This document shows, piece by piece, positions 1-9,511 of a DNA stretch of 64,000 nucleotides (its first letter is position 1; the number at the start of each line of letters is the position of its first letter). Position numbers and translations under genes: made by a program. The stretch comes from an uncultured bacterium (lineage in GTDB: Bacteria > Cyanobacteriota > Vampirovibrionia > Gastranaerophilales > Gastranaerophilaceae). The notes under the pieces were generated by a model. That model saw only the letters and a program-made list of their open reading frames with translations. It did not search any database and had not been told where the DNA came from. Where the stretch lies: contig CASDOW010000006.1 in NCBI GenBank assembly GCA_949282195.1, positions 1 through 64,000 on the forward strand, written 5' to 3'.

Positions 1-66
1 TCAGCCTAAAATGCCAATGCTCAACGCATTGTCATTTTTTAACGGCTTTCACTCTGGCTTGCGCTT

Positions 67-102
67 CTAGTTCGCCCTGCGAACTACGGTTCGCTTCGCT
101 CA
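67..102 (+). repeat. 36-bp direct repeat, copy 1 (copy 2 at 186-221)
   Basis: The unit begins CTAGTTCGCC and ends TTCGCTTCGCTCA, and it is identical in both copies. Each copy holds two mutually exclusive hairpins: AGTTCGC/GCGAACT around CCT, or GCGAAC/GTTCGC around TACG. After copy 1 the sequence continues into the 103-167 region. After copy 2 it leaves the island within about 20 bp. Confidence 0.8.
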
Positions 103-185
103 AGCGGTACGGACTCCGTGCTCTGCGCCAAGCTCCACGCTTGCCGCATACGCACTGCGCACACCTTTGCCTTCGCTTTGCTCAC

Positions 186-221
186 CTAGTTCGCCCTGCG
201 AACTACGGTTCGCTTCGCTCA
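186..221 (+). repeat. 36-bp direct repeat, copy 2
   Basis: Exact second copy of the unit at 67-102, with the same pair of alternative hairpins (188-204 or 198-213). It marks the right-hand end of the first GC-rich island, after which base composition drops to the AT-rich background. Confidence 0.8.
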
Positions 222-402
222 GGTACGCAATTATCAGCCGACTTTTTTAATTATTATAACATTAATATTTTAAATAATAACCACCAATTTAAAACATACA
301 ATTCATTTACTAATTTTTTATTATATTTATGTACTATTTTCAAACATAATTATGCTTCATTATAGGATTAAATTTCTGCTTTAAAAATTCCATAATTTAG
401 TT

Positions 403-507
403 ATGACAGATTTTCAAAAACAATTTGCAAATAAATTAAAAGAAATTAGAATTATGGCTGGGCTATCGCAGGAACAATTACTCAAAAGCAAAAGGTGTTT
501 GAAATGA
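403..507 (+). pseudogene. truncated XRE-family HTH regulator (5' fragment)
   Basis: An ATG at 403 opens 34 codons reading MTDFQKQFANKLKEIR, then IMAGLSQEQLLKSK, then a TGA at 505-507. The pattern KLKEIRIMAGLSQEQL matches the first two helices of the XRE/Cro-C1 helix-turn-helix family, which is normally 60 or more residues. Recognition helix 3 and everything after it are missing. The stop lies ten bases before the first copy of the 40-bp repeat that opens the second GC-rich island, so the gene was probably cut by that island. No strong ribosome binding site is seen. Confidence 0.6.
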
Positions 508-516
508 ATTTTAAAT

Positions 517-556
517 AAAACTCAACGTTTTGGTCTTCACTCTGGCTTACGCTTTC
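517..556 (+). repeat. 40-bp direct repeat, left copy
   Basis: Starts AAAACTCAACGTTTT (a 5-bp stem with loop TCAAC), followed by the TTCACTCTGGCTTACGC core. It is identical to 923-962. Degenerate copies of the core occur at 45-66 and 811-838. Confidence 0.8.
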
Positions 557-914
557 CGCCTGTGGGTATTTCGCAAAACTCACTATCGCTTGCGCTGTCG
601 TTCGTTTGCTCAATTATCCTACGGCGGTATCGTACGGTTTCAACAAAGCCAAGCTCAACGCTTATTTATGCTCCTGAGGGACTGCGTCCCACGTCGCCTT
701 GGTACGGTATCCGCACTTGGCACGAGCTCAACGCTCCTGCCTGTGTGCTTCACACACCTCAGCCTTTTTTGTTTTCATTGGGCGCGCCGCGCCACAATTC
801 AAACTTCAAAAGGTCTTCACTCTGGCCTTGTGCTTTTTTCTGGCTGTGGGTATCTCGACTCTGTTCGGCTAAAGACGCCTCACAGTCTCGATATCCTACG
901 CCAGCTATCAATAG

Positions 915-1100
915 TTACGACCAAAACTCAACGTTTTGGTCTTCACTCTGGCTTACGCTTTCTTTTTCGACCCAGATATAAGTTTGTTCGTATATTGATT
1001 TAAAAGGGTTATATTGAAAATCGTTACTTATAAAAGGATTTGAGGCTTTTTTATCATATTTTTTAGTTTTATTTAATAAGAATTTCATATATCTTAGCAT
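915..1100 (-). CDS. small hypothetical protein, 3' end replaced by repeat
   Basis: The 61-codon frame begins MLRYMKFLLNKTKKYDKK and has an excellent ribosome binding site (GGAGG, seven bases before the ATG at 1100). About 46 codons are AT-rich native sequence. From position 962 downwards the frame is translated from the 40-bp repeat (residues ESVSQSEDQNVE). A good start signal with a repeat-derived tail suggests a once longer gene cut by the island. I recognise no family; the native part is lysine-rich. It may now be a pseudogene. Confidence 0.45.
   Translation of the reverse strand: MLRYMKFLLNKTKKYDKKASNPFISNDFQYNPFKSIYEQTYIWVEKESVSQSEDQNVEFWS
923..962 (+). repeat. 40-bp direct repeat, right copy
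   Basis: Identical to 517-556. Here the leading hairpin is extended to 9-bp perfect arms (919-927 with 933-941). The copy replaces the 3' part of the minus-strand gene that starts at 1100, whose frame runs into the repeat after about 46 codons. Confidence 0.8.
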
Positions 1101-1270
1101 ATTCCTACCTCCATTTTTAATGGGTTTTTTTTATTATCGCAATTTTTTAATTTTTTAAATTGCCTGATAGCATAAATTTTTAATTAAATAATTTAGCTGA
1201 GTTGTTAAAATTAATATTGTTCTTTTAAATAATAGATTGACTACACTGTTTAGATGATTTTTATTCTATA

Positions 1271-1293
1271 TATAATTTGATTTATGCTAGAAT
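1271..1293 (+). promoter_or_regulatory. possible promoter of the RND efflux operon
   Basis: There are two -10-like sites: TATAAT at 1271-1276 and an extended TGC-TAGAAT at 1285-1293. The latter resembles the TGC-TATAAT form seen elsewhere in the window. No convincing -35 lies at 17 bp. The ribosome binding site GGGGAG (1305-1310) follows. Confidence 0.3.
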
Positions 1294-1323
1294 GAGGTCA
1301 TTAAGGGGAGATATTATTTTATT

Positions 1324-2490
1324 ATGAAAAAAGTACTGATTATCACATCAGCAGTTATTTTGGCTTTAATTCTGATTAGATTTACAACTACTAAATATGG
1401 TGAATATTCAAGAGCTAAATCGCTTGCTATGACTTCAACTCCTGAGGTTCAATTGGATGAAGTTAAAGAAATAGATATATATAAATCAATTGAAATTCCG
1501 GGGCGTGTTCAATCTATGAATAAAGTAGATTTGGTTGCTCGTATAGACGGATATCTTCAAAAGAAGCATTTTAAGGAAGGCGATTTTGTTAAAAAGGGGC
1601 AAGTTCTTTTTACAATTGAACCGACTCAATATCTTAATGCCCTAAATAAGGCAAAAGCGGATTTGCAAAATGCAAAAGCAACTTTATATAAAGCACAAAG
1701 AGATTACGACAGAGGAAGCGAGCTTGTTAAGAAAGATTTTATTTCAAAATCAACTTATGACGGTTTATATGCCGATAAAATGGCAGCTGCGGCTGCTGTT
1801 AAATCGGCAAGCGCTCAATTAGCGGAAGCTCAAAGAAATTACGGCTATACATCCATAAAAGCTCCTGTTGACGGCAAAATAGGTTCCTTGCAAATTCAAG
1901 AAGGAAATTATGTTACAGTTTCATCAGGAACATTAGCTACAATCACAAAAACAAATCCGATATATGTAAAATATAGCGTTGATTCAAAAATGTTTGAAGA
2001 ATTAAGAGAAAAAGATTTTATTCCTAAAAAAGGCAATGCACCCATTAAAGTGGATGTTATTCTTCCTAATGGTGAAACATATCCAATTAAAGGTGTTCAA
2101 GATTTTTGGGACAATCAAATATCAACAACAACGGGCACAATTGATTTTAGGGCAACTTTTAATAACGATAATAATATTTTAATCCCCGGAGATTTTGTAA
2201 AAGTAAAAGTTTATTCTAATCAAAAAAATACTGTTCTTGTTGTTCCTCAAAATATTGTTTTGCAAGATTCCAGAGGCAGATATGTTTACACTGTTTCAAA
2301 TGATAAAACAGTTACACAAAAATATTTTAAAGATGACGGTCAATATGAAGGCTATTGGATAGTTAAAGACGGTCTTGTATTAAATGATAAATATATTGCA
2401 ACAAACATAACAAAATTAATGCCCAAAATGGCGGTTAAAGTTGTCGAAAAACAAGAAAACACATCTGACACAGAGGGTAAAAAAGAGTAG
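1324..2490 (+). CDS. RND efflux periplasmic adaptor (membrane fusion protein, AcrA/MexA family)
   Basis: The 388-residue protein would bridge an inner-membrane RND pump and an outer-membrane channel. Residues 1-22 form a hydrophobic signal/anchor. The lipoyl half-motif ([20 protein letters not shown]) lies near residues 75-95. A coiled-coil hairpin spans about 100-165, followed by the second lipoyl half ([18 protein letters not shown]) and beta-barrel/membrane-proximal domains. There is no lipobox cysteine, so it is anchored by the N-terminal helix or free in the periplasm. It is the first gene of a three-gene operon, 17 bp before the pump. Substrate cannot be told from sequence. Confidence 0.93.
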   Translation: MKKVLIITSAVILALILIRFTTTKYGEYSRAKSLAMTSTPEVQLDEVKEIDIYKSIEIPGRVQSMNKVDLVARIDGYLQKKHFKEGDFVKKGQVLFTIEPTQYLNALNKAKADLQNAKATLYKAQRDYDRGSELVKKDFISKSTYDGLYADKMAAAAAVKSASAQLAEAQRNYGYTSIKAPVDGKIGSLQIQEGNYVTVSSGTLATITKTNPIYVKYSVDSKMFEELREKDFIPKKGNAPIKVDVILPNGETYPIKGVQDFWDNQISTTTGTIDFRATFNNDNNILIPGDFVKVKVYSNQKNTVLVVPQNIVLQDSRGRYVYTVSNDKTVTQKYFKDDGQYEGYWIVKDGLVLNDKYIATNITKLMPKMAVKVVEKQENTSDTEGKKE

Positions 2491-2507
2491 AAGGTAATAA
2501 AAAATAT

Positions 2508-5500
2508 ATGTTTTCATCTAAATTTTTTATAGAACGTCCAAGATTTGCGTTTGTAGTTTCAATTGTAATAATGCTTATAGGTTTTATTGCAATGAAAAGC
2601 TTGCCTTTAGAAGAATACCCGACAATTACCCCTCCTCAAGTTACCGTTAGTGCAACATATATGGGTGCAAGTTCAGATGTTATTGAATCAACGGTTGCAG
2701 CACCTATTGAATCTGCGGTTAATGGTGTTGAGCGAATGTTATATATGACATCTGATTCAAAGGACGGTCAATATAAACTGACCATATATTTTGAAGTAGG
2801 TTCTGATCCTGATATGAACGTAGTTAACGTTCAAAATAAAGTTTCATTGGTAACGTCAAGATTGCCTTCTGATGTATCAAGATATGGTTTAACCGTTAAA
2901 CAAAATACAAGCGGCGGCGGTTTATTATATTATGGTATATATTCGCCTGATAATTCCGTTGATTTGGTTACTTTATCAAATTATGCATCAATATATTTAA
3001 AAGATGAATTGGCGCGTATTTATGGTGTTGCAGAAGTTCAAGTTTTTGGCGGTAAAGATTATTCAATGAGAATATGGCTTGATAGCCAAAAAATGGCAGC
3101 TCTTAATGTTTCGCCGTCTGAAGTATCTGCTGCAATTACCGCGCAAAATGCGCAAGTTTCAGCAGGTTCTCTGGGTAATGAGCCTTTGGTCAATAAACCC
3201 GATATGGCATTAACGTTAAGAACTCCCGGGCGTTTAAAAACAAAAGAAGAATTTGAAAATATTATTGTAAGATCAGACAAATACGGTCAGGCAATTAAAT
3301 TATCGGATGTTGCAAGAGTTGAGCTTGCAGGTGAAAATTATGTAACAAACGGTATGGTAGATAATAAATCCGTTGCTGTTATGTCTGTTATGCAATTATC
3401 ATATGCAAACGCAATAGATGTAGCAAATAAATGTAATAAAAAAATGGAAGAATTGTCAAAGTCTTTCCCTGAAGGAATTGAATATTCCGTATTCCATAAT
3501 GCTACTGATTCTGTTAAAGATTCATTATCTGAAGTTACCGAAGCAATTATCTTAGCGGTTCTTATTGTTGTAGCAACGGTATATTTATTCTTGGGCGATT
3601 GGAGAGCAAGTATTGTTCCGTTTTGTGCAATTCCGGTATCTTTAATCGGTACTTTTGCCGCTTTTGCGGTTTTAGGCTTTTCAATTAATACCTTGACTTT
3701 GTTTGGTCTGGTGCTTGCGGTAGGTACTGTTGTAGACGACGCCATTGTTGTTGTTGAAAATGTACAAAGACATATTGAAAAAGGATTAAAACCAAAAGAA
3801 GCGGCTATAATATCCATGGAAGAAGTATCGGGAGCGGTTATTGCAACTTCTTTAGTGCTAATGGCGGTGTTTGTTCCGGTTGCATTTATCCCCGGAATTA
3901 CAGGCAAAATGTACCAGCAATTTGCTGTAACAATTGCTGTTTCTGTTGGTATTTCAACAATCATGGCATTAACTTTGGCTCCTGCTTTGTGTGCAATTTT
4001 CTTAAGAAGCAAAGAAGATATGCCTCAAAGAAGTTATTATGATAAATACAGACAATTATATAAAGATTATTGGCAAGATAAAAATAATTTAAAAGGTATT
4101 GAATTAATAAAAGCATGGGGTGAGTTTTTAGCTTATGCTTGGGACGTATCTTTAAAAAAATTCGATAGAGCATTTGAAAGAACAAAAGAAAGTTTCTTAG
4201 AGGGTTCAAAATATTTTATTGAAACGCCAAAAAGAACGATAATAACTTATATTGTTCTTGTTGTTGCTTTGATTGGTATGTTTAAATTAATTCCTTCAGG
4301 ATTTTTGCCTACCGAAGATTCGGGTGCCGTATTTACGAACGTTCAATTAAAAGACGGTACATCATTAGCTAAAACAACTGAAATGGTAAGTTCGTATACG
4401 GATGATTTATTGAAAACTCCGGGGGTTCATTCTGTTCTTTCAATGATTGGTTTTCAAGGTCAAAATACGGCTATTTTAATTGCTCATCTTGACAATTGGA
4501 AAACAAGATTGAAGCCAAAGTTTGTTCAATCTTTATTTATGTCAAAGGAAGAAAGGGAAAAACAATCCCATAAATCAATTGATGATATTATACAAAAAGC
4601 AAACTCTCTTGGGGCAAAATATCCAAATGCTACAATGTTTTCTTTTGTTCCGCCTGCAATTACAGGTTTGTCTATGTTTGGCGGTTTTGAATATCAATTG
4701 TTAGATAAAGGGGAAAGAACTCCTCAAGAACTTCATAACGAAGCTAAGAAATTAATCTTAAAAGCTAATCAAGATCCTAAATTGACCAGTGTATTTACTC
4801 AATATAACTCACAAACTCCTCAATTAATGGTAAACATTGATTATCAAAAAATATTAGCTCAAGGTATTGATATAAACGATGTTTATACTGCCTTATCAAG
4901 CCAATTTGGTACATATTATGTTAATGACTTTAATTTATACGGACGTGTATTCAGGGTAATGATGCAGGCAAGTGAAGAATACCGTTCAACAATAAATTCT
5001 ATTGATAAGGTTTATGTTAAAACAGCTTCAGGTGCTTCTGCTCCTTTATCTTCCATAATCAGAATTGAGCCTACGACAGGTCCATATGATATAACCAGAT
5101 TTAACATGTATAAATCTGTTCAAATTCAAGGCTCACCCGCAAAAGGTCAGTCTTCAGGTAATGCCATTAAAGAAATGGAAAAATTATCAAAAGAAAATCT
5201 GCCTGAAGATATGAGCTTCGCTTGGTCAGGAACATCACTGCAAGAAATTCAATCAGCAGGTCAAACAGGAATAGTGTTATTAATGGCTTTGACATTTGTA
5301 TATTTATTCTTGGTTGCCTTGTATGAAAGCTGGATGCTGCCTATAGGTGTTATGTTAATTGCTCCTATTGCAATGCTGGGTGCGATTTTATTCCAATATT
5401 TATGGGGCTTATCGCTTGACTTATATGCTCAAATCGGGCTTATTATGTTAATCGGTTTGGCTGCAAAACAAGCAATTTTGATTATTGAATTTGCTAAAAC

Positions 5501-5810
5501 AGAACACGATGAAAACGGCTTATCTATAATTGAGGCTGCTGAAAAAGCTGCAAGAACAAGATTTAGAGCGGTTATGATGACTGTATTGGCGTTCATATTT
5601 GGTATATTGCCGCTTGTATTTGCAGTGGGTCCGGGGTCTAATTCAAGACAGTCACTTGGCGTAACCGTATTTGGCGGGATGACAGCTGCTGCTGTTATAG
5701 GTACGATAATGGTGCCGGCATTTTATGTAGTAATACAAAAATTAAGAGAAGATACTAAAAATAAATGTCATAATAAAGATAAAGGGGTAGAAAAAAAGAA
5801 TGAAGAATAA
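2508..5810 (+). CDS. RND-family multidrug efflux permease (AcrB/HAE1 type)
   Basis: This is the inner-membrane proton/drug antiporter, 1100 residues against the usual 1030-1050. It opens with [20 protein letters not shown] (TM1) and has the typical [16 protein letters not shown] porter start. The paired aspartates of TM4 ([17 protein letters not shown]) and the TM10 lysine ([15 protein letters not shown]) of the proton relay are intact. The extra length comes largely from the cytoplasmic loop between TM6 and TM7 (about residues 495-575), rich in Lys, Tyr and Trp and about 40 residues longer than in AcrB. A ribosome binding site AGAAGG precedes the ATG. It overlaps the channel gene by 11 bp. 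Confidence 0.95.
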   Translation: MFSSKFFIERPRFAFVVSIVIMLIGFIAMKSLPLEEYPTITPPQVTVSATYMGASSDVIESTVAAPIESAVNGVERMLYMTSDSKDGQYKLTIYFEVGSDPDMNVVNVQNKVSLVTSRLPSDVSRYGLTVKQNTSGGGLLYYGIYSPDNSVDLVTLSNYASIYLKDELARIYGVAEVQVFGGKDYSMRIWLDSQKMAALNVSPSEVSAAITAQNAQVSAGSLGNEPLVNKPDMALTLRTPGRLKTKEEFENIIVRSDKYGQAIKLSDVARVELAGENYVTNGMVDNKSVAVMSVMQLSYANAIDVANKCNKKMEELSKSFPEGIEYSVFHNATDSVKDSLSEVTEAIILAVLIVVATVYLFLGDWRASIVPFCAIPVSLIGTFAAFAVLGFSINTLTLFGLVLAVGTVVDDAIVVVENVQRHIEKGLKPKEAAIISMEEVSGAVIATSLVLMAVFVPVAFIPGITGKMYQQFAVTIAVSVGISTIMALTLAPALCAIFLRSKEDMPQRSYYDKYRQLYKDYWQDKNNLKGIELIKAWGEFLAYAWDVSLKKFDRAFERTKESFLEGSKYFIETPKRTIITYIVLVVALIGMFKLIPSGFLPTEDSGAVFTNVQLKDGTSLAKTTEMVSSYTDDLLKTPGVHSVLSMIGFQGQNTAILIAHLDNWKTRLKPKFVQSLFMSKEEREKQSHKSIDDIIQKANSLGAKYPNATMFSFVPPAITGLSMFGGFEYQLLDKGERTPQELHNEAKKLILKANQDPKLTSVFTQYNSQTPQLMVNIDYQKILAQGIDINDVYTALSSQFGTYYVNDFNLYGRVFRVMMQASEEYRSTINSIDKVYVKTASGASAPLSSIIRIEPTTGPYDITRFNMYKSVQIQGSPAKGQSSGNAIKEMEKLSKENLPEDMSFAWSGTSLQEIQSAGQTGIVLLMALTFVYLFLVALYESWMLPIGVMLIAPIAMLGAILFQYLWGLSLDLYAQIGLIMLIGLAAKQAILIIEFAKTEHDENGLSIIEAAEKAARTRFRAVMMTVLAFIFGILPLVFAVGPGSNSRQSLGVTVFGGMTAAAVIGTIMVPAFYVVIQKLREDTKNKCHNKDKGVEKKNEE

Positions 5811-7347
5811 ATTTAAAATTTCATTTCTTATTCTTTGTCTTTTGTTGACGATACTAGGCGCATATTGCGATGAAGATAACAACAAAGATTTAGATATAGG
5901 TAAGAAAATCTTTAAAAAAGAAAAGAAAGAAAAGAAGCCTAAAAAGGTTAAAGTTAAGCCTGCAAAATTAAAAAAACAATATCAGGTTACAGACAAAGTA
6001 AAACAGGAATATTCAATTCCCACTGATATTTATATGAATGTAGGCGAAAAAAGCGACAAGGTAGTTAAGCTTGAAGGCGGAGTTTCAAAGTCAATTGAGC
6101 TTAATATGGCAGATTGTCTTGAGCTTGCTTTAATAAACAGCCCAAAGATTAAATCAGCTTATGCTAAAACAGAAATTGCAAAATATAAAAAATGGGAAAC
6201 TCTGTCAGGCTATACTCCCAGCCTTGATTGGTCTACATCAATTAACCATAATATGCCTGACCTTAGTATGATTAGAAACATGAAAGCAAGTTCATTTAAT
6301 AAATATACTCTTGGTCAAATTGGTATCAAACAGCTTGTTTGGGATTTTGGTTATACGCAAAATCAATATACTATTGATAAAATTACATATGAAAAAGCCA
6401 AAACGGATATTGATACAACCGTAAACGAGGTTGTGTGCGCGGTTAAAGATGCATATTATAATCTTTTATATGCTTTTGATAAAAAAAGAGTAGCTCAAGA
6501 AACACTTGATAATTATACAAAAACTTATCATCAGGCAATGGCTTTTTGGGAAGTGGGCACTAAAACAAAAGTTGATGTATTGTTTGCACAAACTAACATG
6601 GAAGATGCCAGAGCACAATTGATTTCAGCAGAAAATAACGTTGATATAGCATATTCTCAACTGAATAATGCTATGGGTTTGCCTTTTTCTGATCCTTATA
6701 TGATAGATACATCTCTAAGATATGAGCCTGTTACAATAACCATGAGAGAAGCGGTTGAAATAGCAAACGAATCTCGTCCTGACTTAAAAGGGGCAATGCT
6801 TAATGTTGATGCTGCTAATCAAGGGGTGAAGTTAGCTTGGAAAACTTTTTTACCAAGGCTTGAATTTCAGGCAAATTTTGCAAAGGGCGGTGTAGATAGC
6901 TGGACAGACAGAGATTGGTATAACTATGGCGGATTTTTGACTTTTCCTACGGTAAATCCTGTATTAATCAGAAATCAAATCAAAGAGGCAAAAGCAACTT
7001 ATCAACAAGTGCAATATGATACAAAAGCACAAATTAATGATATATATTATGAAATTCAATCCGTTTATACAAGATTAAAAGACGCAAAAGCAAGAATACC
7101 TGTTGCAAAAACTGCCATGGATAAAGCAATTGAAAATTATGAGCTTACTTCAGGCAGATATAAAGTCGGTTATGGTGATGTAATTGAATTAAAAGACGCT
7201 CAAGTTGCCCTTGCAACTGCAAAAATGAATTACTATCAAACAATTTATGATTATAATTCAGCCAGAGCTAACCTTGAAAAATCAATCGGTCAAACTCTAA
7301 AACCCGATACATCAGAATTAATTGATAATTCATCAGACGATATTTAA
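5800..7347 (+). CDS. TolC-like outer membrane efflux protein
   Basis: The 515-residue outer-membrane channel completes the tripartite pump. Residues 1-23 look like a Sec signal peptide. The first Cys is preceded by GAY, a poor lipobox, so it is probably not a lipoprotein. Residues about 35-70 are an unusual lysine-rich linker ([16 protein letters not shown]) not typical of TolC. Two outer-membrane efflux repeats follow, starting near [20 protein letters not shown] (about 100) and [20 protein letters not shown] (about 315). The start overlaps the end of the permease gene by 11 bp, implying translational coupling. Confidence 0.92.
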   Translation: MKNKFKISFLILCLLLTILGAYCDEDNNKDLDIGKKIFKKEKKEKKPKKVKVKPAKLKKQYQVTDKVKQEYSIPTDIYMNVGEKSDKVVKLEGGVSKSIELNMADCLELALINSPKIKSAYAKTEIAKYKKWETLSGYTPSLDWSTSINHNMPDLSMIRNMKASSFNKYTLGQIGIKQLVWDFGYTQNQYTIDKITYEKAKTDIDTTVNEVVCAVKDAYYNLLYAFDKKRVAQETLDNYTKTYHQAMAFWEVGTKTKVDVLFAQTNMEDARAQLISAENNVDIAYSQLNNAMGLPFSDPYMIDTSLRYEPVTITMREAVEIANESRPDLKGAMLNVDAANQGVKLAWKTFLPRLEFQANFAKGGVDSWTDRDWYNYGGFLTFPTVNPVLIRNQIKEAKATYQQVQYDTKAQINDIYYEIQSVYTRLKDAKARIPVAKTAMDKAIENYELTSGRYKVGYGDVIELKDAQVALATAKMNYYQTIYDYNSARANLEKSIGQTLKPDTSELIDNSSDDI

Positions 7348-7613
7348 AAAATTAAAGGATAGAATTTGACAAAACAAACATAGTAAAATATGGCTAAAAT
7401 TATTACTTTGATTTGTTGAATATAGAATTTTGGTGAAAAAAGATAGAAAATGCTTGCAATTAACAATAAGAAAAATTCAATTTGAACATAAATATATTCT
7501 TTAATATGAAAAGAAGTTTTAAATCTTATAATTGCAGGCAGAAAAGTTATGCATATCATTGCTGTTAAAAGAAAAATTGAACCTATTAGAAAATATTTTG
7601 TTTGTCTTTTCAT
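7344..7613 (-). CDS. small three-helix membrane protein, hypothetical
   Basis: Its 89 residues contain three predicted transmembrane segments (about 8-28, 42-60 and 66-86) and little else. The start follows the stop of the upstream regulator by only four bases, so it is likely translationally coupled. Only a weak AAAGAA precedes the ATG. Its last four bases overlap the end of the convergent TolC-like gene. I do not recognise a family. Confidence 0.55.
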   Translation of the reverse strand: MKRQTKYFLIGSIFLLTAMICITFLPAIIRFKTSFHIKEYIYVQIEFFLLLIASIFYLFSPKFYIQQIKVIILAIFYYVCFVKFYPLIF

Positions 7614-7617
7614 TTCT

Positions 7618-8490
7618 TTAAAATTCCGTTTTTAGTTTTTTAAGCGAATTATTTATAAGATTTTGAAATTCTTTTGCATCGTTTTTTGGAAATAGTATTT
7701 TACACAATATATCATAGCGCAATAATCTTTTAAATAAAACTGTTTTATCAGAGCTTGAATTTGCGATGATAATTTTATTTGCTTGGCTTTCAATTAATCT
7801 TTCATTTTCTTTCAGGCGATAATTTTTTGCTAATCTTCCGTATAATTCAAAAATTATCTCTTTCTTGTATTCGAAATTATTTTCGCTTTCATCTATCGGA
7901 ATAATTTTAACAATATCTTCAATTGATATTGTTTTATTTTCGTCTTTTTCTTCATCATAAAAATGAAAGTAGATGTTGTTTTCGTTTCTTTTGATGTCGA
8001 TTGGTTTTAGAATATAGGTTTTATTTTGTAGTGTAATTATTTTAGTTATTTTGTTTTTATTTATAAATTCTTCAAAAGCACTGACTTTATTGCCGTAATC
8101 TGTTTGATTTTTGGCATTTTTAAATAATTCCAGTTTTTTTAGTGTTTCATTATATTTTTCTTTTGAAGACAAGAGAAGAATTTTCTCGAGAACTGCTTTA
8201 AGCTTTTTTGTTCTTTTCTTGCTTGAATTAAAATGTGATAACACTAAAAGATGAGCAATAATACTTGTGTCAATGTTTGTCAGGTCGAATATATTGCTAA
8301 AAGCCCTCACTTTATAATTAGGACTATCCTTAATTATTTCAAAACCGGACTGCTTAATTTCTGTTAAATGTTTAAAAAAAGCACCTGATTTAATATTATA
8401 TTTTTCAATTAGTTCTTCTTTGTTTGAATATTTTTTTAATAGTTCATAAAGAATTTTAATTGAGTTTTTATCAGTCTGTTTTGTTGTCAT
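7618..8490 (-). CDS. WYL-domain-like transcriptional regulator
   Basis: The 290-residue protein has an N-terminal winged-helix region (about 8-65, with SIKILYELLKKYSNKEELIEKY and a following TEIKQSGFEIIKD wing). A middle helical region and a WYL-like beta domain (about 155-220, KITKIITLQNKTYILKPIDI and IYFHFYDEEKDENKTISIED) follow. WYL domains commonly bind ligands or nucleic acids and regulate transcription. The start overlaps the preceding paralogue by 20 bp. Divergence is strong, so the assignment rests on fold pattern and on the paired neighbour. Confidence 0.6.
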   Translation of the reverse strand: MTTKQTDKNSIKILYELLKKYSNKEELIEKYNIKSGAFFKHLTEIKQSGFEIIKDSPNYKVRAFSNIFDLTNIDTSIIAHLLVLSHFNSSKKRTKKLKAVLEKILLLSSKEKYNETLKKLELFKNAKNQTDYGNKVSAFEEFINKNKITKIITLQNKTYILKPIDIKRNENNIYFHFYDEEKDENKTISIEDIVKIIPIDESENNFEYKKEIIFELYGRLAKNYRLKENERLIESQANKIIIANSSSDKTVLFKRLLRYDILCKILFPKNDAKEFQNLINNSLKKLKTEF

Positions 8491-9367
8491 AAGATGATTT
8501 TAAAATCTCCAATTTTTCAATAATTAAATCTTTAATTCTGCCTTTTGAAATATAGGTTAAATCGGGGCAAAATTCAAAAAGTCTTTGAACTAAATAAAAT
8601 TCATCTACAATTGGTGCTTGAATTTCATAGTAGTTTTCATCAAAATCATTGACTTTTTCTTTTGGGTCAAATTGTGCATTTTTCCAAGCACTTTTTAATA
8701 CCCTATATGTTATTGTATCTGTTTCAATATCAAACATTACTTTTTTTCTGATTATTTTTTTAATCATATAAATTCTGTCAATCGGGAGTTTTGAGAATGT
8801 TTTTGTTCCTTTAATTATTCCTTCAATATAGAGCCTGTTTGATGTTGAAGAGGATTTTATTTTATCAATATGTATTTCAATCGGTTTATTTGTGCCATAG
8901 GGTAAAATATAATCGATTAAAATTATATCTTTATCTTTGCAATGATTTTCCAATTTATAAATTAAATCCCAGTTTAATTCGGAATAATAACTGAAATCTA
9001 AAAGTTCATATTTTAATTCTTCATTTTTTATTAACTTAGAGATTTTATAAAAAAATCTCATGACCATTCTTATTGTTTTATAGTCTTTTTTGCTTATAAC
9101 AATCTTTTTTATGTCGTTTAGAGCTTTTATGTTGTCTTTTGATAATTCAAAATCATAATAAGAACTGTCAATATAATAATTTAATCCTTCTTTTTTAATT
9201 TGGATATTATTGTCTTTGAGTTTTTTCAGGTAATTATTCAGGGTTGCAAGAGAAATTTTATTGTCAAGCGAGCTAAACTTTTTGAGAATTTCTTTTTTGC
9301 TTAATTTATTCTCTAATAAAAGATTTGCTAAAAATAGCGTATTGTATGTGCTTTTAGCGTAATTCAT
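8471..9367 (-). CDS. WYL-domain-like transcriptional regulator
   Basis: 298 residues: an N-terminal winged helix (about 5-65, LSKKEILKKFSSLDNKISLATLNNYLKKL), then a WYL-like domain (about 150-215) with the pattern IDYILPYGTNKPIEIHIDKI, RLYIEGIIKGTKTFSKLPID and RI, then a C-terminal extension. It is a paralogue of the next gene, and the pair overlaps by 20 bp. Upstream, a TATAAT (minus strand, 9374-9379) ends six bases before the ATG and no Shine-Dalgarno is present, so the message may be leaderless. Confidence 0.65.
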   Translation of the reverse strand: MNYAKSTYNTLFLANLLLENKLSKKEILKKFSSLDNKISLATLNNYLKKLKDNNIQIKKEGLNYYIDSSYYDFELSKDNIKALNDIKKIVISKKDYKTIRMVMRFFYKISKLIKNEELKYELLDFSYYSELNWDLIYKLENHCKDKDIILIDYILPYGTNKPIEIHIDKIKSSSTSNRLYIEGIIKGTKTFSKLPIDRIYMIKKIIRKKVMFDIETDTITYRVLKSAWKNAQFDPKEKVNDFDENYYEIQAPIVDEFYLVQRLFEFCPDLTYISKGRIKDLIIEKLEILKSSYDNKTD

Positions 9368-9373
9368 AAATAA

Positions 9374-9379
9374 ATTATA
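9374..9379 (-). promoter_or_regulatory. -10 element TATAAT, predicted leaderless start
   Basis: Perfect TATAAT on the minus strand, ending six bases before the ATG at 9367. This is the distance at which transcription would begin at the start codon. No ribosome binding site lies between. Confidence 0.5.
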
Positions 9380-9470
9380 TTAAAAAAAATTCAACTGCTC
9401 AATTGTGGTTTTATTGTCGTACAAATGTAGTAAATTAATGTTAAAAAGCACTATTTTAGCTAAAAACGGC

Positions 9471-9476
9471 TATAAT
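9471..9476 (+). promoter_or_regulatory. -10 element of the S1 gene
   Basis: TATAAT preceded by GGC. A normal AAGGA ribosome binding site follows before the ATG at 9512. No clear -35 was found. Confidence 0.4.
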
Positions 9477-9511
9477 AAAAGTTATAAATAAGGTTATATA
9501 AGGATTACACT

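Larger units (their letters stand above)
1..240. repeat. GC-rich hairpin-mosaic island 1
   Basis: This stretch is much richer in GC than the rest of the window and is packed with short perfect inverted repeats. Hairpins seen: 8-38 (arms CAATGC and GCATTG around loop TCAAC, extended by AAAATG and CATTTT across one mismatch); 69-85 (AGTTCGC, loop CCT, GCGAACT), whose right arm can instead pair with 89-94; 129-143 (CAAGC, loop TCCAC, GCTTG). A 36-bp unit at 67-102 recurs exactly at 186-221. No credible protein is encoded: open frames here read through repeats and lack ribosome binding sites. It could be an intergenic palindromic repeat family or a structured RNA. I do not recognise the family. 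Confidence 0.75.
517..962. repeat. GC-rich hairpin-mosaic island 2 bounded by 40-bp direct repeats
   Basis: A 446-bp GC-rich block begins and ends with the same 40-bp sequence (517-556 and 923-962, same orientation). Inside are hairpins at 651-663 (AAGC, TCAAC, GCTT), 678-690 (GGGAC, TGC, GTCCC), 724-736 (GAGC, TCAAC, GCTC), 742-756 (TGTGTG, CTT, CACACA), 781-793 (GGCGC, GCC, GCGCC) and 919-941 (9-bp arms around TCAAC). Two units starting GTGGGTAT at about 562 and 846 share ends near ATCCTACG and can each form a long imperfect stem. Long open frames at 530-1003 and 562-981 are probably accidental: they consist of repeat translations and have no ribosome binding site. It has the look of an inserted element but contains no transposase. 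Confidence 0.7.

Noticed and set aside
141..365. 74-codon open frame crossing island 1 into AT-rich sequence
   Set aside because: No ribosome binding site, composition changes midway, and it runs through a repeat copy.
1..962. CRISPR array
   Set aside because: Repeats are irregularly spaced, differ in sequence and include adjacent hairpins; no evenly spaced spacers and no cas genes.
530..1003. Long open frames of 157 and 139 codons on the plus strand over the second GC-rich island
   Set aside because: Both overlap the same repeats in different frames, have no ribosome binding site, and read Ser/Leu/Cys-rich nonsense typical of translated palindromes.
3338..4012. 224-codon minus-strand open frame inside the RND permease gene
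   Set aside because: Shadow of a strongly conserved plus-strand gene; no ribosome binding site and no domain.
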